The notes under the pieces: generated by a model
What the model was told of the DNA's origin: nothing
The model's input: only the letters and a program-made list of their open reading frames with translations
Databases searched by the model: none
Shown here: in pieces, positions 1-11,188 of the stretch
Layout of the letters: each line of letters starts with the position of its first letter
How positions within the stretch are numbered: the stretch's first letter is position 1
Assembly (NCBI RefSeq): GCF_023856365.1
Contig: NC_064536.1
Coordinates: forward strand, 36,014,776 to 36,078,775
Direction: 5' to 3'
DNA length: 64,000 nucleotides
Source of the DNA: Brienomyrus brachyistius
Taxonomy: Eukaryota > Chordata > Actinopteri > Osteoglossiformes > Mormyridae
Program-made: the position numbers and the translations under genes

Positions 1-119
1 TGGTGCCGACTGGAACCCCCATTCTCTCCCTGGCTTCCCCCATGATCATAAATTCCTATTGTCTGTATTCAAATGATCAACCAAGAACCTTGGGGCATCT
101 TTACTACTTTTTCCTTACA
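1..119 (-). repeat. End of an ERV LTR (U3 start), continuing off the left edge
   Basis: This stretch is nearly the same as 57583-57700, the outer end of the minus-strand ERV LTR. The match stops at the same terminal TTCCTTACA (119 and 57700). Read on the minus strand it begins TGTAAGGAAA, a normal TG start. What follows at 120 is the interior of a gypsy pol gene, so an ERV or solo LTR of this family was inserted into the gypsy element. The other end and its target duplication are outside the window. Confidence 0.7.
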
Positions 120-1363
120 ACCCGAATGCATCTCGTCCTGTATGTCCATACCCTGTCGTACCTCCAGTGTCGAGAGCCCGGAGTCGGACGAGGGAAACCA
201 ACTACCCCCGGAGTACCGCGATTACCAGGACGTTTTTAGTAAGAAACGAGCCTTTTCTCTGCCTCCCCATCGAGAGTGTGACTGTGCAATCAACCTGCTC
301 GAGGGCGCCACCACACCAAAGGGGAGGTTATATCCCATATCCGTCCAGGAGGAGGTTTCGCTGGAGGACTACATACGCGAAGGTCTTGTGCAGGGGATTA
401 TTCGACCCTCCACCTCACCGGTGACTGCTGGTTTCTTTTTCGTGAAGAAGGATGGGGGTCTGAGACCTTGCATTGACTATAGGGCCCTTAACGCCATTTC
501 AGTTAAAAGAAGGGAACCCCTTCCCTTAATTCCCTCTGCCTTGGAGCAGTTATGGGAGGCCTGGCTTTTTACTAAATTAGACCTAAGGAGCGCGTATAAC
601 CTCATTCGTATTAAGGAGGGGGACGAGTGGAAGACTTCCTTTATCACCAGCAGGGGGCAGTATGAGTACCTAGTTATGCCGTACGGACTAGCTAATAGCC
701 CGTCAATCTTCCAGTCGTTCATGAACCATGTTTTCCAGGATCTTCTGAATCAATGTGTAGTGTACATCGATGACATTCTCATTTACTCCCCTGACAGAGA
801 CGCACGTCCAACAGGTACGACAAGTGCTCCAACGGCTCGAACATCAGCTCTATGCCAAGTGCGAGTTTCACCGAACCCGTATCCAGTTCCTCGGGTACGT
901 GTTGCAACAGGGACAGGTCGCAATGGACGAAAGCAAGGTAAGCGCCATCCAAGACTGGCCACGGCCCCAAACGCTAAAGGAGCTACAACGGTTCTTGGGG
1001 TTCGCCAACTTCTACCGCAAGTTTATCCGTAATTTCAGTCAGGTTGCAGCTCCTCTCACCTCTTTAACGCGAGGAGCTCCTTCCCGTCTATCCTGGACAG
1101 AGGACGCTACCCGAGCCTTCAACCAGCTGAAGAAGGCGTTCTGTACTGCTCCTGTCCTGGCGCAACCCTGTCCCGACCGACCTTTCGAGGTGGAGGTGGA
1201 CGCCTCCGATGTCGGCGTGGGAGCCGTCCTCATTCAGCGTCATCCCCAAACCGGAAGAAGACATCCCTGCGCCTATTTCTCGCGTAAGCTATCTCCAGCC
1301 GAGCACAATTACCCCGTAGGGGAACGAGAACTACTCGCAATCCGTCTGGCCCTAGAAGAGTAG
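120..1363 (+). pseudogene. pol: Gypsy pol, reverse transcriptase and start of RNase H
   Basis: From 120 to about 795 one frame gives the RT: the [20 protein letters not shown] block at about 429-490, [12 protein letters not shown] near 580, and the catalytic YIDD at about 763-774. A frameshift at about 796-802 moves the reading to the frame that holds the thumb (FLGYVLQQG) and the start of RNase H ([12 protein letters not shown] at about 1197). A TAG at 1361-1363 then ends it in the middle of RNase H. The residues needed for polymerisation are visible, but the two lesions mean no full polyprotein can be made without recoding. Confidence 0.85.
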
Positions 1364-3124
1364 CGGCACTGGTTAGAGGGCGGCCGATACCCGTTCATAG
1401 TCTTCACAGATTATCAAAATTTGGAATATCTCCAGTCAGTCAAGCGTCTATCGGCACGCCAAGTTCGATGGGCGCAATGGTTTGCGCGCTTTGTATTTCA
1501 AGTACAGTATCTGCCGGGAAGTAAGAATGTGAAGGCTGATGCACTGTCTCGTCAGTATGAGTCCCTAACCAGCACGGAGGAGGCTGCTCCGATTCTTGAT
1601 CCCAAGTGCTTCGTGTCGTCAATCACCTGGACCTTAGAGGAGACTATACGACAAGCGAATGAATGCAGACCTTCACCCCCGGGGTGCCCCCCAGGTGCCC
1701 GGTATGTACCTCGTCTCCATAGAGAAGCTTTATTGAACTGGATTCATTCCCATCATGGCAGCGGTCATCCCGGGGTGGAATCAACCCAGCGACTGGTTTC
1801 CAGGCGGTATTGGTGGCCGGGATGGAGGAAAGACACCCAGGAGTATGTAGACGCTTGTGCTGAATGCACACAGGTAAAGGCTTCCCACCAAGCTCCTGCC
1901 GGTTTACTCCAGCCTTTACCGGTACCGTCCCAACCCTGGACACACGTTGCCATGGACTTCATTACAGACCTTCCACGATCTGAGGGTAAGACCACCATCC
2001 TCACAATCGCTGACAGATTTTCGAAAATGTGCAGACTTATCGCTCTGCCCAAACTACCCTCAGCAAGTGAACTTGCTGACAAGCTCATTAACACTTTATT
2101 TCGGTATTACGGCATTCCTATGGACATTGTTTCAGATCGAGGACCACAATTCAGTTCTCGAGTGTTCCACGAAATGTGCCGTAAGCTACGCATCAACCTT
2201 AGTCTCTCCTCGGCTTATCACCCCCAATCCAACGGACTTGCAGAGCGAACCAACCAGGAGGTTTCTAAGACTCTCAGAACCCTATGTCATGGAGGGTCCA
2301 CCGACTGGGCAACCCACTTAGTGTGGGCTAAATACGCGATCAACTCCCGGGTGAGTTCTGCTACTTACCTGTCGCCTTTTCAGTGCGTCCTTGGCTACCA
2401 GCCTCCACTCTTCCCCTGGAATTCACCTGAGGGACCCATGCCGCGAGTGGAGGAGTGGTTCCGTAGAAGTAAGGAGGTCTGGAGAGGGGTACAACAGTCC
2501 TTGCGACGTAAGGCTTCACAGGTTAAGACCCAAGCTGATCGAAGACGCCGGGCTGGACCAGCCTATTGGGTGGGACAGCTGGTATGGCTATCTACCCGGA
2601 ACCTCCACATCCCAGGTTGTAGAGAGCTGACCACTAAGTATATCGGTCCGTTTCGTATCTTGCGCAAAGTGGGGCCCGTTGCTGTCCGCCTTCAGCTCCC
2701 ACGTGTCTACAGAATCTGTCCCACTTTTCACATCTCCCTCCTGAAGCCCGTGAAGCGCAGTTCCCTGCAGTCAGCGCCAGTCCCTTCTGCGGACCCCCCT
2801 GTCGTCACCCCGGAAGACCCGTCCGCTAGCCAGGTCCGGGCCATCCTGGACTCTCGTCGCCGCCGTGGCAAACTTCAATACTTGGTGGACTGGACTGACT
2901 GCTCCTCAGAGGAGCGCTGCTGGATCTCCGGCAACTCGCCTATGGACCCCGCCTTGCGAGCTGCCTTTCATGCACAGTACCCGTCGAAACCGGCCCCCCG
3001 GCCTCGAGGCAGACCCTGCAAGCGGCGTCGGCCTCCAGGAGGCGGCCGTCAAGGGGGGGGGGGTACTGTCACGCCCTCTCAGGCGGAACCTGCCGCCCAC
3101 TCGTCAACAGCTCCGCCCGAGTAG
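1364..3124 (+). pseudogene. pol: Gypsy pol, RNase H end, integrase and chromodomain
   Basis: This is the same frame as the thumb/RNase H part, past the TAG. It gives the RNase H end (FTDYQNLEYL, then KADALSRQYE), an HHCC zinc finger (H at about 1720-1750, CAEC at about 1858-1867), and the integrase core with D in AMDFITDLP, D in SDRGPQFSSR and E in NGLAERTNQE. A C-terminal chromodomain follows at about 2830-2960 (YLVDWTDCSSEERCW). The stop at 3122-3124 lies inside the 3' LTR. The chromodomain places it in the chromovirus branch of Ty3/gypsy. The region is open for about 1.7 kb, so this half is well preserved. Confidence 0.85.
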
Positions 3125-3565
3125 GCAGGGTTCCCCAGGTGTTCCGTATATCTCACTAATGAGGACTCCCAGATAAGCAAGGAGCAGACAGCTCCTTGCA
3201 AAGTATTGAGCCATTTCCAATGAGCCTTACCGAGCAATTACTTGTCTTTCGTGGTCCCACTACTCCTTACCTGTTCTGTATTCCTTTTGTATTTGCCTTA
3301 CCTTGTCTTCTTCCTCTCCCCAGACTCGCTCCCGCTCCTGACCCGTCTTCCCTGCTGATCCCGGCTTCTCCAGTTCCCCTTTCCCTGTGTGGTCGTGTCC
3401 TGTGTGACTGTGTAGGACTGACCTTCTGGATTTCGACCCCTGCTAACGGAATACGACCATCCTTTTCGGAACATCCCTTAATTGTATCGCGCTCAGCGAT
3501 CATATTAAAACATCTGGCTGTGCGCATATCTGGATCCTCGCCTGATTATTCTGCCTCCGATCACA
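3067..3565 (+). repeat. 3' LTR of the gypsy element
   Basis: It begins TGTCACGCCC directly after a run of G (polypurine tract) and ends GATCACA where CR1 sequence starts, so it has TG...CA ends and is about 499 bp. There is no second LTR in the window to confirm the borders. It contains C/T-rich stretches typical of fish gypsy LTRs. Confidence 0.7.
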
Positions 3566-4737
3566 CCTCTAAGACCAGAAATCATTTTTGTGGCCCTACG
3601 CTGCACCTTTTCTAAAGCCAAAATGTCCTTTTTAAGATATGGTGACCAAACCTGCACACAATATTCTAGGTGAGGTCTCACCAGAGAATTGTATAATCTT
3701 AGCATTACCTCCCTTGACTTATATTCCACACACCTGGAGATATACCCCAACATCCTATTGGCCTTTTTTATTGCTTCCCCACACTGGCGAGAATGGGACA
3801 TGGAAGCATCAACATACACACCAAGGTCTTTTTCATGATCAGCTACCTTTATTTCAGTGGGACCCATAAAATACCTGTATTTTATATTTCTGCTCCCTAC
3901 ATGGAGTACCCTACATTTGTCTACGTTAAATTTCATCTGCCAGGTATCGGCCCAGTCACTAATTAAATCAAGATCCCGCTGTAACTGCTGAGCCGCTAAT
4001 TCAGTATCTGCTACACCACCCACCTTGGTGTCATCTGCAAATTTCACCAGTTTACTGTATATATTGGTATCTATATCATTTATGTAAATTAGAAACAATA
4101 GTGGTCCTAAAATCGAACCCTGCGGTACCCCACTATGGACACAGGCCCACTGTGACATTGTGCCTCTTATAACTACTCGCTGTTTCCTATCTGTTAACCA
4201 GTTATCAATCCAGGTCGCTATGGTACCTGTCGCTTTGAGTTTAAGTAGGAGCCTCTTGTGGGGGACAACATCAAAAGCCTTTTGGAAATCTAAGTAGATG
4301 ACATCATAGGCTTTCTTATCAACTTCCTGAGTAGCTTCCTCAAAAAACTCCAACAGATTTGTTAAACAGGATCTACCTCTCCTAAATCCATGCTGGCTAT
4401 CCCGCAAAATGTTATTGGAGTCCAGGTAATCTACCATTTTCTCTTTGGTTATAGCCTCCATAACTTTACCAGTTATACAAGTTAGACTGATTGGCTTATA
4501 GTTTGACAAATTACTTCTATCCCCTTTTTTGAAAATGTGCGTTATGTTGGCATGCTTCCAATCAGAAGGTACCACGCCTTCAGATAAGGATTTTTGAAAT
4601 AGTAAAGTTAACGGTCGGCAAATAATATCCCTCATCTCTTTTAACACTATAGGTAAGATGCCATCAGGGCCCTGTGATTTATTTATTTTGAGCTTAGCTA
4701 GGCTTTGCAAAACATCAGCTTCAGTTATATATATATT
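3566..4737 (-). pseudogene. CR1-type LINE fragment, reverse transcriptase region
   Basis: On the minus strand the frame from about 4737 to 3566 matches the central and C-terminal RT of the CR1 copy at 15670-19188. It has the LTFLFQKSLSEG-type region, GVPQGSILGPLLFLIYIND, the FADDTKVGG catalytic box, and VDASMSHSRQCGEA. It lacks the endonuclease, the 5' part and the 3' end. The 3' side is replaced by the gypsy LTR at 3565, and the 5' side ends in an AT-rich stretch next to a Tc1 relic. Small in-frame deletions relative to the other copy show it is a dead fragment. Confidence 0.85.
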
Positions 4738-4739
4738 AG

Positions 4740-5450
4740 TTGTATATATATATCTGTGCATGTGACACCAATCTCTCACGCTTTACACACAGCTGTCCTG
4801 TATGGCAGGGGGGCAAAGAGCCACATTCAGTCTCTTTCGCAAAAACATACCTGGGAGATTCTGCTGCCATGAAGAAAAAGGTGCTCTGGTCAGAGGAGAT
4901 AAAAATCGGCCTTTTTGGATTTAACTCAAAGCACCGTGTTTGGCAAAAAGCAAATACAGTACACCATCCAAACACCACAGCCAGTGTGAAGCATGGTGCT
5001 GAAAGCATGACACTGTGGGGGGGTTTCTCTCCAGCAGGGACTGGGCGATTGGTCATGAGTGAAGGGAAAATGGAAGCTTCCAAATATACACAAATTCTGG
5101 AAGAAAACCTGCATCCCTCTGGCAGACAGCTGAAGATGGGTGTGTCATTCTCCTTCCAGCATGACAATGATCCTAAACATGCTGCCAAAAGAACAACACA
5201 GTGGCTTAAGGATGGGAAGGTGAATGTCCTTGAGTGGCCAAGTCAGAGGATCCAATACAAACTTTATGGATGGAACTGAAGACAGCAGCTCATTGCCTCT
5301 CTCTATGGAATTTCACTGAACTTGAACAATTCTGCAAGGAATAATAGGCAAGCATTCCCATTCTAGGTGTGCAAAGCTAGTAGAGACATATCCAAAAGAC
5401 TGATGACTAATTACAGAAAAAGGTGGTTCTACTTGGTATTCAACCCTGTC
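4740..5450 (+). pseudogene. Tc1-like transposase relic
   Basis: The reading frame 4740-5279 resembles the C-terminal half of Tc1/mariner transposase: VLWSEEIKI (the usual first catalytic Asp is Glu here), SMTLWGGFS, and the second Asp in FQHDNDPKHAAK. The region that normally carries the third acidic residue is scrambled after EWPSQ. Downstream nucleotides to about 5450 still resemble the Tc1 3' end (LEQFC, then TGATGACTAATTACAG). No terminal inverted repeats are recognised. It is inactive. From 5450 to 5608 I see only AT-rich DNA. Confidence 0.75.
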
Positions 5451-5608
5451 ATTCTGGTTTTTCTTTTTTAATTAATTTTCTAAGCTGTTGACTTTCAGGA
5501 GTTTCATGATGTAAGAGGGAAATTAGTAGAGTTGGTAGAAGTTTTTTTGAGAATGTCATACAGCCTGAAATCAAACCCAAAGTATTTCTAAAGGGTATGA
5601 TGACCCTC

Positions 5609-5962
5609 GGCGGCATGGTGGTGCAGTGGTTAGCACTGTTGCCTCATACCTCTGGGACCCGGGTTCGAGTCTCCGCCTGGGTCACATGTGTGTGGAGTTT
5701 GCATGTTCTCCCCGTGTCGTCGTGGGGTTTCCTCCGGGTACTCCGGTTTCCCCCCACAGTCCAAAAACATGCTGAGGCTAATTGGAGTCGCTAAATTGCC
5801 CATAGGTGTGCATGTGTGAGTGACTGGTGTGTGAGTGTGCCCTGCGATGGGCTGGCCCCCCATCCTGGGTTGTTCCCTGCCTTGTGCCCATTGCTTCCGG
5901 GATAGGCTCCGGACCCCCCGCGACCCAATAGGATAAGCGGTTTGGAAAATGGATGGATGGAT
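5609..5962 (+). repeat. tRNA-headed SINE, copy 1
   Basis: It starts GGCGGCATGGTGGTGCAGTGG (A-box-like) and has a B-box-like GGGTTCGAGTCTC about 50 bp later. It ends in GGATGGATGGA repeats. It is flanked by a 10-bp target duplication GATGACCCTC (5599-5608 and 5963-5972), which shows retroposition. Two more copies lie at about 32085-32440 and 60760-61095 in the same orientation. Confidence 0.88.
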
Positions 5963-5972
5963 GATGACCCTC

Positions 5973-6894
5973 TATAGGCACTGTTCATATATGCAGAGCC
6001 TGGTCCGCAGCAAACATGTGACAGTATACTGATCACACAAGGAAAACTATACAAACAGGTCTCATTATGAGAACTCTCCATTCATTTTAGTCATCATTTT
6101 GAAGCCGCAAATCCATTGAACAATTCAGTATTTCATTCAACACAGTTAGATCTCGAATACTAGTCACTTTTGCTCAGTATTTCTTACACTGCCTTGATAC
6201 AGCAGCTATGTTTACTTTATTAAATGACTCTAGACTGTGTTAATAGGTACACCATCCACCGCAGCAGCACGGTCTTTAGCCCGAAGTGGGCTGACCTTTC
6301 CCCCAGAGGCAGTGTGCTGTTATGTCGCTGACCCTGTGGGTTCGGCTTTGCTTGTGAGATCGGAAAGTATAGATGGGAGTTTCCTGGAAAAGACGCTGCC
6401 TGCAAACAGTTTTGCTGCCGCACTTCAGAAGACATTTTTTGGCAGGTGTCGAGCTGAAATCCTCCCTCCTTTCACGTGCACACGCTGTCTCCAATTTGAG
6501 TGTCAGGAGTGTGAACAGTCGAGAGCAGTGCGTATTAAAGTATCTATTTGTCGGATTAACTTAAATTTTGCTTAGGGCTGATTGCCATAACACAGAAATT
6601 TACAGACACAACTAATAATTCGTGATGTACTTAGGTAATTGCCTGTAAAAAGGGAAGGGGTTTCTCTATGACTTGGGTTGGTAGTAGCGTTTGGGGGGTC
6701 AAGGAGTCCGATGTTAGTGGTTTATGGTAGTATATTGTGGGTTGAAGTTTATTGAATTGGCGGACTACACATCCCATCATCCCCTGCGCACCACAAAATA
6801 ATAGTCCATGCTTAGTGTGCTGTTTGGTTTATTTCTTTCTTTATTCAAGGCAATAACTTAGAGCTGTGAGGTACCCACTGTTCTAGTTTTATCC
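5973..6894. other. Unassigned intergenic DNA
   Basis: I recognise no gene or repeat here. Short open frames at 6220-6575 on both strands lack any known motif, and they end in ordinary AT-rich sequence. The stretch runs up to the truncated 5' LTR of the next gypsy element. Confidence 0.5.
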
Positions 6895-7028
6895 AAAGGC
6901 CCCATGAAATAAAGCTACCTTTGTTCTGAGGCCTACTGCGTTTGTGCCTGGTTTCTCCCCATTTGCATACTGGGTTGTTTGCATTCTCTCAATAAGGCAG
7001 GGCCTGTCCAGCTCTTGCCTTTTTCACA
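6895..7028 (+). repeat. Truncated 5' LTR of the Gmr1-like element
   Basis: This matches 10559-10692 of the 3' LTR with a single visible difference (CATTCTCTC against CATTCCCTC). It carries an AATAAA near its start and ends in CACA. Upstream of 6895 nothing matches the U3 of the 3' LTR, so U3 has been lost or replaced. Confidence 0.8.
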
Positions 7029-7030
7029 TT

Positions 7031-7048
7031 TGGTGTCAGAAGTGGGGT
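7031..7048 (+). other. Primer-binding site
   Basis: TGGTGTCAGAAGTGGGG begins two bases after the LTR end. Its position and TGG start fit a tRNA primer-binding site for reverse transcription. Confidence 0.65.
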
Positions 7049-7169
7049 AAGTCTGGGGGATTCGGTAGTGGAGTTGGTCCTAGGGGCTCTGGACAGGGTA
7101 GGGCATTAACCAGTTCTTTACCCCCCGCTGTATAGCCCAGGCTAGCGGCAGTACCTGCCTCTGTAGCCA

Positions 7170-8239
7170 TACCCACCAAAGCTGCCATCCTTTGTCACTA
7201 CTGCAAGCAGCCAGGGCATATGATCAAGGAGTGTCCGGTTAGGATGTCCAGAGGGATTAGTATGTGCAGTGTGCATAAGCAGGGAAGGGAACCCCTGAAA
7301 GGGCAGGGGAGGCTTCAGACCACCCCTGTGGTGGTAAATGGTCAACCAACCATGGCTCTCCTTGATACGGGCAGTACGCAGACCTTGGTACAGCCCCAGT
7401 TAGTTGAGTCCTGCGGGATGTTTGGGAAGGGACAGCTCAGAGTCTGTTGTGTTAATGGGGATGAGCATGTCTATCCCATGGCTGAGGTGTGGTTGGAGGT
7501 CGGAGGCCAGTTGTATTTGTTAAAGGTAGGAGTAGTGGAGGGCTTACGGCATCCTGTTGTGCTGGGGCAGGATGTGTTGATCCTCCCTGAGCTGGTACAG
7601 GCCTCCAAGCCGGTCAGCTTGGTGGTGACGCGAGCACAGGCCAAGGCTAAGGCCGGAGATCCCTCTGAGCAGGCAGCAAATAGGGAGTCCTTAGAGCTGA
7701 TGCCGTATAGTCAGGTGGACATAGATAGCCCTATTGTAGTTAACCCACAGAAAAGTCGTCAACAGAGGCGAAGGGAGAAATTGTGGGGGACAGTGGGGAG
7801 GATGTCTGAACAGGTGTTACGTCCAGAGGAACCTGTAGGGGGCCTTTGGGAGGTACCTCGTAACGTGAGGGCCCTGCAGAAGCCTGATGAGACCCTGAGA
7901 GGGGCTTTCAGTAAGGTTGTGGAGATTGAGGGGGAGAAGACAGGCGACGCGACCGCTCTAGCAGGGGAGCAGTACTTTATTCAGGACGGTTTGTTGTACC
8001 ATCGACAAGAGGGAGGCCGGTCAGAACAACTGGTTGTCCCTAAGAGTCTCAGAGCCAAAGTATTAGCCTTAGGCCATGACATTCCGTGGGCAGGCCATTT
8101 GGGCACAGTGAAGACACTTGAGCGCATAGTCGCTCGGTTTTACTGGCCGGGGATATACACCGAGGTGCAGAACTATTGTCGATCCTGCCCCAAATGTCAG
8201 CTGTCTAGCGGTTATGGAGTGCGACCGTACCCGCTGTAG
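7170..8239 (+). pseudogene. pol: Gmr1-like pol, zinc knuckle, protease and integrase N-terminus
   Basis: The frame reads a CCHC knuckle (CHYCKQPGHMIKEC, about 7190-7232), then the aspartic protease active site ALLDTGSTQTL at about 7354-7386. The zinc-binding part of integrase follows (H...H at about 8080-8100, CRSCPKC at about 8179-8199). A TAG at 8237-8239 interrupts the frame, which then continues unchanged, so the lesion is a single nonsense codon. An ATG at 7220 exists inside the knuckle but is unlikely to be the natural start, because the conserved reading begins upstream. Confidence 0.82.
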
Positions 8240-10135
8240 CCGCTTCCTGTTGTGGAGGTTCTGTTTCATCGTATAGGTATGGATATAGTTGGACCCCTAG
8301 AGAGGACCCGTTTGGGTCATAGATTTATCTTGGTGGTATGTGATTACGCCACCCGTTACCCGGAGGCTTTTCCCTTACGGAGAGTCACCGCCGGAGCTAT
8401 TGCCCGTATGCTTTTGCAGTTATTCTCCCGGGTGGGGTTACCTCAGGAGGTGCTTACAGACCAGGGCAATGCTTTTCTATCCAAGACCCTTAAGCAAGTC
8501 TATAGGCTGTTGGGGATTAAGGGGGTAAGAACCACTCCCTATCACCCTCAGATGGATGGGTTGGTGGAAAGGTATAACAGGACATTGAAAAGTATGCTTC
8601 GAAAGTTTGTTGCAGCCAATGGTAAGGCCTGGGACCAGTGGCTGCCCTATCTTCTTTTTGCTTACCGGGAGGTGCCCCAAGCCTCCACGGGGTTTTCACC
8701 TTTTGAGCTTTTGTATGGACGGCAGGTGCGGGGACCCCTTGATCTGCTGCGAGACGCCTGCGAGCAGCCCAAGCCTACAGCAACCACCAGTGTTCTCGCA
8801 TATGTGCTGAACATGCGAGACAAGATGGCAGAGATGGCGAGCCTTGCCAAGGCAAATGTGGAGCGGGCTCAGAGAACACAGGTCCAGTGGTATGACCGGT
8901 CCGCCCGGAAACGGACTTTCAAGCCGGACCAAAAAGTTCTCCTGCTCTTACCAACCACAGAGAACAAGCTACTGGCCAGGTGGCAAGGACCCTATCGGGT
9001 GAGTCGGCAGCTGGGGCCGGTGACCTATGAACTAGAGATGCCAGACAGGCGGAAGCCTAAGCAGGTGTTTCACGTGAACCTGCTTAAAGCATGGCAGGAG
9101 CGGGAATTGCCATGTAGTGAACAGTTGATGGTGCGAACAGTGACGGAAGAGGACCCTACAGGGCCGTTTTTCCCCTGCAGGGGAACAGCTCAGGTGTTGG
9201 ACCTCAGTCACCTGACGGTACAGCAGCAACATGAACTGCAAGGCATCCTACCTGAGGGCTTGTTTCAGGATCGACCGGGGCGTACCTCGCTTGTGGAGCA
9301 CGACATCCGGCTGACGGATACTAAGCCTGTGAGACAAAGGATGTATCGTATACCTGCCAGCACGTTGTCGGCCCTGCAGGAGGAGCTGGAGGTGATGCAG
9401 CAGTTGGGGGTTATTGAGAGATCTCACAGTGAGTGGAGCAGTCCCGTGGTCCTGGTTCCTAAGAGGGACGGGAGCCTACGATTCTGCATTGACTTTCGGC
9501 AGGTGAATGCACAGTCGCGGTTTGACGCCTACCCCATGCCTCGCCTGGAGGACCTTATTGAACGTTTGGGGAGGGCTGGTTACATTACCACCTTGGACCT
9601 TTGCAAGGGGTATTGGCAGGTGCCAATGGCCCCAGGAGCAAGGCCGTATACTGCCTTCCGAACCCCTCAGGGTCTGTTCCAGTTTACGGTGATGCCCTTT
9701 GGCCTGCAGGGGGCGCCAGCCACGTTCCAGAGACTGATGGACCAGGTACTGGAGGGGATTAGTGCGTTTGCGGCTGCCTACCTGGATGATATTGTCGTTT
9801 ACAGCCCCACCTGGGAGGAGCACTTGGAGCATCTGCAAGAGGTTCTGCAACGTCTACATGGGGCTGGGCTGACGATCCAGCCGAAGAAGTGTGCCCTGGC
9901 CCGACGGGAAGTGTGCTATTTAGGCCATGTCTTGGGGTGTGGGGTGATTCGGCCCCAAAAGGGTAAGGTGGAGGCCGTTCAGGTCATCAGCCATGGTAAA
10001 GGGATAACTTGGGTAAATCAGCAGAAGTCTCTCACCAGTCTCACCAGCTTCCACCCTGGTTGCTGTTTTCTCTGGTCCCTCTGCATATGGGTTCCCTGCG
10101 GAAGCGCGCGCCGCCTGTGGAAGGTTCCCTTATAG
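8240..10135 (+). pseudogene. pol: Gmr1-like pol, integrase core then reverse transcriptase
   Basis: In one open frame: the integrase catalytic D (GMDIVGPL, about 8278), D (TDQGNAFLS, about 8456) and E (GLVERYNRT, about 8560). The integrase C-terminal domain reads WQGPYRVSRQLGPVTYEL. Then comes RT: SPVVLVPKRDGSLRFCIDFR (about 9440), TLDLCKGYWQVPM (about 9592), MPFGLQGAPATFQ and the catalytic YLDDIVVYSP (about 9778-9807). After KGKVEAVQ (about 9985) homology stops; the last 50 residues are unrelated and RNase H is missing. The order shows this is not a rearranged ordinary gypsy pol, because it is one continuous frame. Confidence 0.87.
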
Positions 10136-10189
10136 CCCAGGGTGGAACAGGGGAAGGTGAAGGTTTGGCACAAAGGGGGGGGGAATAGG

Positions 10190-10692
10190 TGAGAAAGGTT
10201 GTTCTTGCTTTTGTTGTGTGAGGTGGGATGTTCTGTGTGAAAGAGCAGGGAACAGTAATGCTTAATGGCCAGCTATTATGATGTGTTCGATGTTAAATGT
10301 ATGTGTTGTAATGTATGTTACATGAAACTCCAACTGGTTTCCCCTTGTCGTTGGGCTGTCCCAATTAGTTTAATGGGAAGCCGTATATAAGGGCAGGGGA
10401 TTAGAGTAAAAAGGGTGGTTGGTGGTCTTTCTTTTGGTCTAATTGTTGTTTGTTTTTATTTTTATTTTATTTTTGTTCTTTTTGTCATGCTGTGGCCTGT
10501 GTAGATTATGGGCATGTCAAGGCCAAGAGAGAAGGGTAACAGCTTGAGGTGAGGCTGGAAAGGCCCCATGAAATAAAGCTACCTTTGTTCTGAGGCCTAC
10601 TGCGTTTGTGCCTGGTTTCTCCCCATTTGCATACTGGGTTGTTTGCATTCCCTCAATAAGGCAGGGCCTGTCCAGCTCTTGCCTTTTTCACA
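10190..10692 (+). repeat. 3' LTR of the Gmr1-like element
   Basis: It follows a purine tract (CAAAGGGGGGGGG at 10171-10183). It begins TGAGAAAGG and ends TTTTTCACA. It has a TATATAA box at about 10384 and an AATAAA at about 10572, consistent with U3-R-U5 in plus orientation. Confidence 0.75.
10384..10390 (+). promoter_or_regulatory. TATA box in the Gmr1-like LTR
   Basis: TATATAA lies about 190 bp upstream of AATAAA inside the LTR, in the place expected for the U3 promoter. Confidence 0.5.
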
Positions 10693-11188
10693 TTGCCGTT
10701 AGAAACCTTAAGTTCAGTTTAAATAGTTTGTTTTAAACCTTGTTGTTAATTAAATGCGGATGAAACACTGCAGTACTGAGACTGCGGGTGCATGCAAAAG
10801 GGGGGGGGGGGGGGTTTAGTAGGGGGGGAGGATTTCGGCACGACAACTTGCATTTATACCACCGGTGCTCACAATGTGGGCCTGTCTATCAGGTTAAACT
10901 GGGACAGGACTTTTTGGGTAACGGGTCACTGCACCAATCGCTTATGGCTTTTATCCATCGTTTTCACGTGTGTCCCAGCCTTGCGCTGTGATGTCATTTG
11001 GTGCCCGTACCAGTTTTTACACCAGTGGAAAACCAACATCTTGTAGTACCATATTTATGGTTCCTGGTGCAGTGGAAAAGCATCCAATGTTGTAGACTGA
11101 AGTATATCCCATCACATTTCATATATATGTGGCACAAGCAGTTATGAAAAACAACAAGATAGTTATTTAGTTATTAGCCTGTTTGTTA
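10693..11188. other. Downstream flank with a poly-G tract
   Basis: No gene is recognised. There is a run of about 15 G at 10800-10814. The region lies just past the stop codon of the Ig gene (minus strand), so part may be its 3' UTR. Confidence 0.4.

Larger units (their letters stand above)
120..3565 (+). mobile_element. Ty3/gypsy (chromovirus-type) retrotransposon, 5' truncated
   Basis: The domain order is reverse transcriptase, RNase H, zinc-binding integrase and chromodomain, followed by a G-rich polypurine tract (3051-3063) and a 3' LTR. The gag, protease and 5' LTR are lost: the element is interrupted at 119 by an ERV LTR. At its right end it adjoins a minus-strand CR1 at the point where that CR1 is broken (3565/3566), which suggests the gypsy element landed in the CR1. 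The pol gene has one frameshift near 800 and one TAG at 1361-1363, so the copy is dead. Confidence 0.88.
6895..10692 (+). mobile_element. Gmr1-like Ty3/gypsy element (integrase before RT)
   Basis: Between two shared LTR pieces (6895-7030 and 10559-10694) the coding order is CCHC knuckle, aspartic protease, integrase, then reverse transcriptase. In most Ty3/gypsy elements integrase follows RNase H; the reversed order is the hallmark of the Gmr1 group first described in cod. Here most of gag is missing (only about 160 bp separate the primer site from the zinc knuckle) and RNase H is absent. The 5' LTR keeps only its last 134 bp. The element is a deleted derivative. Confidence 0.88.

Noticed and set aside
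5609..5680. A and B boxes that could suggest a tRNA gene
   Set aside because: The sequence continues as a SINE body with a GGATGGA tail and target duplications, and the same head occurs at three places; it does not fold as a full tRNA by eye.
7220..7222. ATG at 7220 as a true start of the Gmr1-like pol
   Set aside because: It lies inside the CCHC knuckle, whose first half is read from upstream in the same frame.
10800..10814. Poly-G tract as a polypurine tract of another retroelement
   Set aside because: No LTR start follows and no second LTR copy is present.
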